Below, piece after piece: positions 52,129-58,175 of a DNA stretch of 64,000 nucleotides. This stretch comes from a virus: IMG/VR virus record IMGVR_UViG_3300017971_000032, positions 1-64,000 of that record, one strand, 5' to 3'. A program made the translations under genes and the position numbers. Position 1 is the first letter of the stretch. Every line of letters starts with the position of its first letter. The notes beneath the pieces are model-generated. The model was not told the DNA's origin. It saw only the letters and a list, made by a program, of their open reading frames with translations, and made no database searches.

Positions 52129-52177
52129 ACAGCTACGGAGAATGTCTTCTTCGTAGCTGTAGGGGCCAAACAGCCCC
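52129..52177 (-). promoter_or_regulatory. Two adjacent hairpins upstream of the MoxR gene
   Basis: ACAGCTACG (52129-52137) pairs with 52152-52160, and GGGGC (52162-52166) with 52173-52177. They lie between the coiled-coil gene at 52192 and the MoxR gene and may attenuate or process the transcript. Confidence 0.45.
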
Positions 52178-52191
52178 TAGCAGATCTATAA

Positions 52192-52881
52192 TCACTCCTC
52201 CTCTTCCTGTGGCCAGCCATTGAGGGTGTAGAACGCACACACCCCATCCAGTAGCCTTTCGATGGCACGGGTGCTGAATTTCCAGGAGTATCCGCCAAAC
52301 AAGTCCATGATAGCCTCATGCTCCCAGATGGACGTGTCACGCGTGACGCTGTTGGTGCAGCGATCAGCAGTCCAGCTCATAGCGCGGTCTAGCAGGTTGT
52401 CCATAGCATAGTTGCGCCAGAGCCACACCTTGACCGGGTTGTTGGGGTTCTCGTTTATGGCATCTAGGAGAGGTTTGGCGTACTTGAACCACTGTGCCTC
52501 TGCCATAACGATCCCACGTGAGTAAGATTCTATGGCATCCTTCCAGTTCCAGCTGTCAGCACGCTTCAGGAACTCTGCTTTGGCCTTTTCGTATTCCTCC
52601 AAATAGGATTCACAGTGGGCTTGGATCTCGGCAACGGCTTCCTTAGGATCAACTGGTGCAGGAGGCAAATCCATGCGCTCCTCCTGCAACCCTTTGACCT
52701 GTGCTTCCAGTGGGGTGATCTCCCTGGTGATCTGTCCCTTCTCGTAACCGGACAGACCTTCGCGCTCCTGTTTCAGCTGCTTAATATTGGCTTGGAGCAC
52801 TCGAAGCGTTCTGTCTACTTCCATCCTGCGAACCAGAGCATCCCTGATGTAAGTCTTGGCTTCCCAATTGTTGTGAGACAT
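52192..52881 (-). CDS. Coiled-coil protein, unknown
   Basis: A 229-residue protein with AAGGAG upstream. Residues 15-70 form a likely coiled coil (VLQANIKQLKQEREGLSGYE). The rest is helical and Trp-rich (WKDAIESYSRGIVMAEAQWF). No family recognised; between a class B promoter gene and the MoxR pair. Confidence 0.6.
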   Translation of the reverse strand: MSHNNWEAKTYIRDALVRRMEVDRTLRVLQANIKQLKQEREGLSGYEKGQITREITPLEAQVKGLQEERMDLPPAPVDPKEAVAEIQAHCESYLEEYEKAKAEFLKRADSWNWKDAIESYSRGIVMAEAQWFKYAKPLLDAINENPNNPVKVWLWRNYAMDNLLDRAMSWTADRCTNSVTRDTSIWEHEAIMDLFGGYSWKFSTRAIERLLDGVCAFYTLNGWPQEEEE

Positions 52882-52927
52882 CTGCTTTCTCCTTATAAGA
52901 TAGCGTCAGGTTTGGCCCCTGACGGAT

Positions 52928-53248
52928 CTATTGATGAGCTTCCTGCCAGTCTTCTTCAGTTTCTGCGGTTGCGCGTCGGATGATGGTCTTCCACAAATTC
53001 AGCTGGTTGCTGGTATAGCCCATGTGCGACAAGACGGTTTTGATGGCCAGGGCTTGGGCTTGTCCCTCTATGCCATTGCTGAGCGTTTCTCCAGGGAATA
53101 GCGGTTCCCCTACCATGAGGCTCACACCGATGGCTGCTTTCTCTTCGTCATCCTTGCCATGTTCCATCGACTCGATAATGACATCTGTGAGTTCGCCTGT
53201 GCCTCCGTGCTCTTGCATAACCTTGGTTAGATCTGACTTTTTGGACAT
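52928..53248 (-). CDS. Unknown protein, first gene after a class B promoter
   Basis: About 106 residues. ATG at 53248 is chosen because AAGGAG lies upstream and earlier in-frame starts would fall within the promoter repeat. Acidic and helical; no family recognised. A CGTCAGG/CCTGACG hairpin follows its stop. Confidence 0.6.
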   Translation of the reverse strand: MSKKSDLTKVMQEHGGTGELTDVIIESMEHGKDDEEKAAIGVSLMVGEPLFPGETLSNGIEGQAQALAIKTVLSHMGYTSNQLNLWKTIIRRATAETEEDWQEAHQ

Positions 53249-53266
53249 CTGCTTGCTCCTTATGGG

Positions 53267-53384
53267 CTTGGTCTTGCTCTTGTAAAATCCTACTATGCCC
53301 TTATTATAGCTGAGAAGCATTAGAATCGCATTAGAATTTTATTAGAATTTGTTATGAAATTGGTAAAGAAACTATTAAAACCAT
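53267..53384. repeat. 118-bp direct repeat, copy 1 (copy 2 at 57396-57513)
   Basis: The two copies differ at one base (53302 against 57431) over 118 bases and contain the class B promoter and the leader up to the ribosome-site region. Near-identity over non-coding sequence points to recent duplication or strong constraint. Confidence 0.88.
53303..53347 (-). promoter_or_regulatory. Class B Pho-box-like promoter
   Basis: Read leftward: three TTCTAAT heptamers (53341-53347, 53330-53336, 53319-53325) at an 11-base period, then exactly 10 bases, then TATAAT (53303-53308). Identical geometry to the sites at 12120 and 57432. It drives the eight-gene block ending at 48147. Confidence 0.75.
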
Positions 53385-53509
53385 GCCTGTCCATTCTGAG
53401 CCATTATATAGCCATGAATCCAAACACGACCTTATAATAGCTCATGCGGATCTACACCGAAAGCCAATGCAAAGCAGTACATAGCCGAACTGGCGGTCTT
53501 GTCCTCATC

Positions 53510-53803
53510 TTACTCACTGTCATCACCTGTATGGACATGATAATAGCAGGCTATTCTTGACAGATTTACATCTGGCAGCGGAACCACCTCCTTCAAGCGT
53601 TCACCATAAGCTTGCGGATCTGACAATGCTTCTGATGCAGTTGGCCCTACATCCTCCAGGTTGATCTCACACATGTACACGAGGTGATGCCACCAATAAT
53701 TAGCGTCCACAGGTTCCTCGTTTAATAACCTCACCTCACATTGACTCCAACTCTTAGACAAGCTCCTATTGCCTGCAGGCACTATTAGTAGATACACATC
53801 CAT
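53510..53803 (-). CDS. Unknown protein
   Basis: About 97 residues. ATG at 53803 is preferred over GTG 53812 because GGAG is eight bases upstream. Beta-strand-rich N-terminus (MDVYLLIVPAGNRS). Last gene of a class A unit. The roughly 260 bases on its downstream side hold the class B promoter and a 17-bp repeat (53421-53437, also at 57806-57822). Confidence 0.5.
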   Translation of the reverse strand: MDVYLLIVPAGNRSLSKSWSQCEVRLLNEEPVDANYWWHHLVYMCEINLEDVGPTASEALSDPQAYGERLKEVVPLPDVNLSRIACYYHVHTGDDSE

Positions 53804-53808
53804 GACAA

Positions 53809-54027
53809 TCACTCCATGTAGTAGAACAGCACATCCACGGTGCGGGCATCCACGCGCTTCATCTCACTGAACTCCCAATACTCCGCATCTTCGTACACTC
53901 TGTTCACGTAAGACCTGGCCCACGCACGCACCTTGTGCATATCATTATTAGGTATAGCATCACCTATGTCTTCCGTGATGATGCGCACACGCAACACTTG
54001 CTCCAAGAACTTGACTGCCAGATCCAT
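53809..54027 (-). CDS. Unknown helical protein
   Basis: Seventy-two residues starting in a TAATG coupling with the previous gene (MDLAVKFLEQVLRVRIITED). No family recognised. Confidence 0.5.
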   Translation of the reverse strand: MDLAVKFLEQVLRVRIITEDIGDAIPNNDMHKVRAWARSYVNRVYEDAEYWEFSEMKRVDARTVDVLFYYME

Positions 54028-54161
54028 TAGCGTGGCCTGTATATCAGATCCACTGGAGCACCGATACGGGACAGCAGCCAAGCCAGCTTCAATGCCTCAT
54101 AAAGTGGCTTAATGACTGTCACTACGCTTCCATCAATCTTACGATACATAACTACACACAT
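54027..54161 (-). CDS. Very small protein
   Basis: Forty-four residues with AAAGGAG before ATG 54161: a short beta hairpin then helix (VVTVIKPLYEALKLAWLLSR). Unknown. Confidence 0.5.
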   Translation of the reverse strand: MCVVMYRKIDGSVVTVIKPLYEALKLAWLLSRIGAPVDLIYRPR

Positions 54162-54162
54162 G

Positions 54163-54297
54163 TCACTTCTCCTTTGGCTCAGGCAGTTCTTCAGGGAATG
54201 GTACTGGCTTCTGAACCTTCTTGCGCATCTCCTCACGCTCCTTCAGGATTTGCTTGGCGGTCTCCACTGCACTCGGCACTTTCTTCTTGTCCGCCAT
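54163..54297 (-). CDS. Very small charged protein
   Basis: Forty-four residues starting MADKKKVPSAVETAKQILKE with AGGAGGG upstream; ends Pro/Glu-rich. It lies in a different frame over the end of the next-upstream gene, overlapping 65 bases. Confidence 0.55.
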   Translation of the reverse strand: MADKKKVPSAVETAKQILKEREEMRKKVQKPVPFPEELPEPKEK

Positions 54298-54532
54298 CTG
54301 ATACCCTCCTGTCTGTCAATATGTCTTTCATCCTATCAATCTCGATTTGTGGCCCTTTCAAATCCCAATCAGCAGTCTCTATGTCTTGGGCAACTCTCGC
54401 AAATCGCCTTCTGGCATGATTCATGTCATGTAGCTCTTCAACAAGCGTGGCTATGTTGTGATTGATAGCGCGCAATGTGCCTGTGATGGCTTTGATCTCA
54501 TATAAGATTGCGCTAAATTGTGCTCCATCCAT
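54233..54532 (-). CDS. Helical unknown protein
   Basis: Ninety-nine residues with AAGGAG before ATG 54532. A helical N-terminal 70 residues with coiled-coil character (INHNIATLVEELHDMNHARR). The last 21 residues overlap the small gene at 54163, and their polar composition suggests an extension fixed by the overlap. Confidence 0.5.
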   Translation of the reverse strand: MDGAQFSAILYEIKAITGTLRAINHNIATLVEELHDMNHARRRFARVAQDIETADWDLKGPQIEIDRMKDILTDRRVSDGGQEESAECSGDRQANPEGA

Positions 54533-54537
54533 GATAA

Positions 54538-54759
54538 CTACTCCTTAAGGATGTGGTCTAGGCTCCACTTATCCTTCATGCGTTGTATGGCTGCATCCAT
54601 ATCCTCTTCTGTCTCAAGCCATTTGCCCTCATGCATGTCGTACAGACCTATAGGCTTGCCTTGGTCATCTACTTCCGTGACGAAGCTGGAGGACATGGAA
54701 GCAGCCATCTTCCTGGCTCTCTCAAAATCGCAATATGGGTATGGGCCTGCTAGATACAT
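54538..54759 (-). CDS. Unknown small protein
   Basis: Seventy-three residues beginning MYLAGPYPYCDFERARKM, an opening seen in small nucleotide-deoxyribosyltransferase-like and DUF4406-type proteins, though it is too short to be a full enzyme. GGAGG lies 13 bases upstream. Confidence 0.5.
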   Translation of the reverse strand: MYLAGPYPYCDFERARKMAASMSSSFVTEVDDQGKPIGLYDMHEGKWLETEEDMDAAIQRMKDKWSLDHILKE

Positions 54760-54768
54760 GACTAGTAA

Positions 54769-55086
54769 TCAATCCTCCCACGTGTTGATGTTAAGCATAC
54801 GGCAGAAATATCGTGCTGCTTGGCTGTTGGGCCCCTCAGCCCTGTATGCTATCACAAATGCGATAGCACTGTCAAGTGTAGGCCATGAGTGGTGTGTGTC
54901 CTTGCCATCAACAAATGGATGAAATGATGCGTCTTCCTCATACCCATCTCCTCTGTTAGGGTGATAGTATTCCACGATGTCATACACATCAATGGAGTGC
55001 GTGGCTACATATTGGCCCCACTTGAATCCACCCTTCCATCTGGCTCCAACACTCTCTTCCAGATCTGTCTTCGTTTCCTCATTCAT
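54769..55086 (-). CDS. Unknown protein
   Basis: A 105-residue protein overlapping the gene at 55083 by 4 bases. Possible alpha/beta; no family recognised. Confidence 0.55.
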   Translation of the reverse strand: MNEETKTDLEESVGARWKGGFKWGQYVATHSIDVYDIVEYYHPNRGDGYEEDASFHPFVDGKDTHHSWPTLDSAIAFVIAYRAEGPNSQAARYFCRMLNINTWED

Positions 55087-55292
55087 TCGAGTGCCTCCGG
55101 GTGACGGTCAGTAAATGAGCCCATCCATTGGGACAAGACAAGACGTGCTGTAGGCTTGTCCAGATCGAACTCCTCTTGGAGATATGGGGCAGCCCCAAAC
55201 ATATTAGTGGAGCCTGACTCGCGCAGGTCATCCAAATATTCGTACATCTCCTCAAGTTCCTCTTCATCAATGATCTTGACTTCAACGTCCAT
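55083..55292 (-). CDS. Small acidic protein, first after a class A promoter
   Basis: Sixty-nine residues, GGAGG before ATG 55292. Very acidic N-terminal half (IIDEEELEEMYEYLDDLRES). Heads an eight-gene unit of small proteins running to 53510, an arrangement typical of early host-takeover genes. Confidence 0.6.
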   Translation of the reverse strand: MDVEVKIIDEEELEEMYEYLDDLRESGSTNMFGAAPYLQEEFDLDKPTARLVLSQWMGSFTDRHPEALE

Positions 55293-55306
55293 CTTAACAC
55301 CTCCGC

Positions 55307-55318
55307 TATACTAAACCT
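55307..55318 (-). promoter_or_regulatory. Class A promoter motif (AGGTTTAGTATA)
   Basis: Reads leftward; only the first base differs from the consensus. GGAGG of the first gene follows within four bases. Confidence 0.72.
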
Positions 55319-55327
55319 GCGTGAATA

Positions 55328-56971
55328 TTAGCTATCAACGAATCCAAGATAGTCCTTGGATCGTGTCAAAGCCACATACAGTATGTTATCTTCTTGAACT
55401 TGTTGCCAGGGCTGTGTTGCTAACGGATGTGGCATAAGGTCTGGACGTAGAATGTATACTCTCTCAGCCTCAGTACCCTTGGCCCTGTGAACCGATGATA
55501 ATATGATGGCCTTGCGGGTGACGTCATCGAAGATCTTGCGGATGTGATGTCGCAGATCCGACAGATCCCTCATCCCATCGCACAAAGCCTCCAAAGTGTC
55601 GCATCTGTCATACAGGCTGGCAATCTTCTCTTCTTTGTCAGCTGCCTTCAGTCTAGCAGCCTCACGGTGTTTGTACAACCGCAGCTCCGTTAGAAGTGCT
55701 GTAATGGTCTGTCGCTCCGGTGGGGTGTCCCTTAGCAATCTGTCGATCATGTTGTTAAGCATCTGGCCGATGTTGCGTCCACGGATGACTGCCTTGCGCC
55801 CCTGGCGAATGAATGAGTAGCAAGTCTTAACTAGTGGGGCATTGACTCTGCAAAGCACCAAATCCTCTTCTTGGACTTGCTGGTTGAAGGCATATTCTGA
55901 TAGGTGCTCAATTTCACCCTCCTTAGCCCAAGGTGCCGGTTCTGTCGTGATATGGGGGAAGTGTTGACGAACCAGATCCAAATGGGAAGTGGGGTTGCGG
56001 TAGGAGATTGACAAAGGCAGCTCATCGGCTTCGAGCGCTGCCTTCAATCTGGGCATAGCCTCCGTGTCCGCTCCACGGAATCCATAAATGGACTGTTTAG
56101 CATCACCCACGGCCACGATGCGCCCGTCCCCGTTGGTCAGCTTGAGCGCCAATTGGATTTGGCAAGCGTTCAGATCCTGGCACTCGTCAATGAAAACGTA
56201 GTCGTACTTGCCGATGTTTATGTCGAACACGACAGGCATCCAGATCATGTCATCGAAGTCGATGATGTATGTGCGTTCTTTGCACATTTGGAGTGCAACG
56301 GGCAGTAGCTCTATCAGCCTGTCTGCATCCCCATTCAACTCAATCTCGTACCTGGAAGCCATAGCATCCACTGCCTCACGGTCTGTCGGATCCACCAGTG
56401 TTGCTTTAGCCAAAGACACCATCTTCTTGAGTGGTGCCCGCAGGGATTGATCCTTGTGGGTAGGCAGCAGCTCCTTGCAAATGTTCCAGACCTTAGATGT
56501 GTCCAGCTCAGGCCTGCCAGGCAGATAATTGCTCAGTGCCCGTAGCCCTATGGAGTGAAGAGTGCCAGCGCTGACGTGGGGCGGCACTTTGGCTGCCAAC
56601 TCATCAGCCATGTCCTTGCTAAAGGTGCAGTACAGCACCTTGGCGTCTTTGGGCGTGAGCTTGAGTGCTTGAACAGCGGTGGTGGTCTTGCCGGAGCCTG
56701 CATCAGCTCCAACTACGATGTGGCCAGTGCCTTGTTCAATCTTGTCGAAGATGGCTTGCTGGAAGTGGGATGGGGTGAATTGGCGCTTAGGCTTGGATTG
56801 AGATAACTCCAGCATCCGCTTGACTGACTTGACTGACCGCGTGCCTTTGCACTTGGGGTACTTGGAGCATCCGTAGAATGCCCCATAACGCCCATTGCGC
56901 AAGACCATGGGCGAACTGCAATCTGGACAATTAACTTGTATATGCTTGTCGGGTAGCACTTGCTTAGACAT
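55328..56971 (-). CDS. UvrD/Rep-like SF1 helicase with N-terminal zinc finger
   Basis: A 547-residue protein from ATG 56971. Residues 13-45 are a topoisomerase-I-type C4 zinc finger (NCPDCSSPM, then CSKYPKC). The helicase has Walker A GADAGSGKTT near 85, DECQD near 256, QSIYGFRGA near 281, and late motifs SSVHRAKGTEAERV and LYVALTRSKD. Superfamily 1A helicases unwind DNA 3'-5'. The fusion of a topoisomerase-type zinc finger to a UvrD motor is uncommon. Upstream are a class B promoter and two small genes. Confidence 0.87.
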   Translation of the reverse strand: MSKQVLPDKHIQVNCPDCSSPMVLRNGRYGAFYGCSKYPKCKGTRSVKSVKRMLELSQSKPKRQFTPSHFQQAIFDKIEQGTGHIVVGADAGSGKTTTAVQALKLTPKDAKVLYCTFSKDMADELAAKVPPHVSAGTLHSIGLRALSNYLPGRPELDTSKVWNICKELLPTHKDQSLRAPLKKMVSLAKATLVDPTDREAVDAMASRYEIELNGDADRLIELLPVALQMCKERTYIIDFDDMIWMPVVFDINIGKYDYVFIDECQDLNACQIQLALKLTNGDGRIVAVGDAKQSIYGFRGADTEAMPRLKAALEADELPLSISYRNPTSHLDLVRQHFPHITTEPAPWAKEGEIEHLSEYAFNQQVQEEDLVLCRVNAPLVKTCYSFIRQGRKAVIRGRNIGQMLNNMIDRLLRDTPPERQTITALLTELRLYKHREAARLKAADKEEKIASLYDRCDTLEALCDGMRDLSDLRHHIRKIFDDVTRKAIILSSVHRAKGTEAERVYILRPDLMPHPLATQPWQQVQEDNILYVALTRSKDYLGFVDS

Positions 56972-56972
56972 G

Positions 56973-57167
56973 CTAGCATCCTTTTTGACAATCTGGGCAA
57001 ATGGTCTCAGAGAACAGCCCTTTTGTGCGGGAGCGCCAGCCTTTTGGCAGTGCCGCTGCTTGGCTAGAGCCCTTGGCCTTGGCCTCACCTTCTGCCCCGC
57101 AACGGGAGCAGGTGACCTTGACTGTGGCTATAAGTCTTTGGCGCTTCCTGGTGTAAGTGTTAGGCAT
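56973..57167 (-). CDS. Small zinc-ribbon protein
   Basis: Sixty-four residues with GAGGT before ATG 57167. Basic N-terminus, then CSRCGAEGEAKA and CPDCQKGC, a C4 ribbon. Its stop is one base from the helicase start, so the two are co-translated. Confidence 0.6.
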   Translation of the reverse strand: MPNTYTRKRQRLIATVKVTCSRCGAEGEAKAKGSSQAAALPKGWRSRTKGLFSETICPDCQKGC

Positions 57168-57213
57168 CTTTGACCTCGTCATAAGGGTACAAAATGGGCT
57201 ACTCCATGCATAA

Positions 57214-57381
57214 CTAGTGCCCAGACCGCTTTCTTGCCTTCTCTTTTGTGCTTTTATTGATGGTCAGATTGGACAATCCATAAATCCTTGCGTAATGGTC
57301 AATTATTGCCCTTGCTCTTTTTTCTGTCATCACGTATCCTACATATAGCAATTTGTTTCCTGCGCTAATTTGAAGTATCAT
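57214..57381 (-). CDS. Small basic protein behind a class B promoter
   Basis: Fifty-five residues, AAGGAGG before ATG 57381: MILQISAGNKLLYVGYVMTE, then a basic helix and RKRSGH end. Likely DNA- or RNA-binding by charge. First gene of the zinc-ribbon/helicase unit. Confidence 0.6.
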   Translation of the reverse strand: MILQISAGNKLLYVGYVMTEKRARAIIDHYARIYGLSNLTINKSTKEKARKRSGH

Positions 57382-57431
57382 CTGCCTGCTGCCTCCTTGG
57401 TCTTGCTCTTGTAAAATCCTACTATGCCCTC

Positions 57432-57476
57432 ATTATAGCTGAGAAGCATTAGAATCGCATTAGAATTTTATTAGAA
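57432..57476 (-). promoter_or_regulatory. Class B Pho-box-like promoter
   Basis: Copy inside the second 118-bp repeat: heptamers at 57470-57476, 57459-57465 and 57448-57454, 10 bases, then TATAAT (57432-57437), reading leftward. Confidence 0.75.
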
Positions 57477-57512
57477 TTTGTTATGAAATTGGTAAAGAAA
57501 CTATTAAAACCA

Positions 57513-57758
57513 TCACATTTGCCCGTTGCGTTCCAACAAAGCTTCAGCAGCCAGTAGCACCATCTCCGCTGCATCCCCATCTACAGCTACGCGCAGACCT
57601 TTGCCGAACTTGAGCTCCTCTCCAGAGCGGTGCATCTTCCTCATGTCCAGCCATAGCTTGTCGTACTGATCTATCAATGTTATGCGGATGGGGGACAGAG
57701 AATCTTCCAGCACTGTAACCTCATCCACTACTGTACCATACTTGTCTTGCTTTGACAT
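57513..57758 (-). CDS. Unknown small protein
   Basis: Eighty-one residues. ATG at 57758 is chosen because GGAGGTGG precedes it and a longer reading would cross the class A promoter. It looks beta-rich (VTVLEDSLSPIRITLIDQYD) with a C-terminal helix. Its stop touches the 118-bp repeat. Confidence 0.6.
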   Translation of the reverse strand: MSKQDKYGTVVDEVTVLEDSLSPIRITLIDQYDKLWLDMRKMHRSGEELKFGKGLRVAVDGDAAEMVLLAAEALLERNGQM

Positions 57759-57770
57759 ACCCACCTCCGA

Positions 57771-57782
57771 TATACTAAACCG
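57771..57782 (-). promoter_or_regulatory. Class A promoter motif CGGTTTAGTATA
   Basis: Reads leftward and is followed by GGAGG of the 81-residue gene. It is the rightmost promoter of the leftward block. Confidence 0.75.
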
Positions 57783-58124
57783 GCAGACATATTGCCTCAT
57801 AAAATCAAACACGACCTTATAAGAGCTTGGCCTAATCCAAGCTATTTGTTGGGCGTTAATGATAATCCATACCAGTCCATGCGCATCACTAGCGGAGGAA
57901 GGGAAGGGGGAGGGGATCCTCCCGTAGGGAGGAGGGGAGGGGGAAGGGATGGTGGTCTACGAGTTCTAGGGCTACGAAGTTATATTTGATGGTATACTAT
58001 TCCTCATCTACTCGTCCTCCCTACGGGAGGACTCCTAGATGAACAGCTTCGCTGTTGGAGGACATGCAATATATCCAAACATACATGAGGTGTTGAAAAT
58101 GAGTGGAAGACCTCATATTCGTAG
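57783..58124. other. Divergent intergenic region between leftward block and head genes
   Basis: No convincing gene. It holds a purine-rich GGAGG-run stretch (57894-57945), two CCTCCCGTAGGGAGG-type hairpins that are reverse complements of each other (57917-57937 and 58013-58034), an AACAGC-TTC-GCTGTT hairpin near 58039, an ATGAGGT/ACCTCAT stem (58084-58115) and the 17-bp repeat at 57806. A bidirectional terminator or regulatory function is plausible. Confidence 0.7.
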
Positions 58125-58136
58125 CGGTTTAGTATA
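58125..58136 (+). promoter_or_regulatory. Class A promoter motif CGGTTTAGTATA
   Basis: Faces the portal gene and so probably drives the head operon. Confidence 0.75.
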
Positions 58137-58175
58137 CTAGCGTCATATTTACAGTGGTGAGCAAGGAGATGTGGA

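Noticed and set aside
53319-53347. CRISPR-like array
   Set aside because: The repeats are 7 bases with 4-base gaps in three copies next to a -10 box, a promoter layout rather than repeat-spacer units.
57792-57989. A 65-residue plus-strand gene
   Set aside because: It lies across a leftward promoter and a purine-rich hairpin, has a low-complexity Gly/Arg product and no ribosome site.
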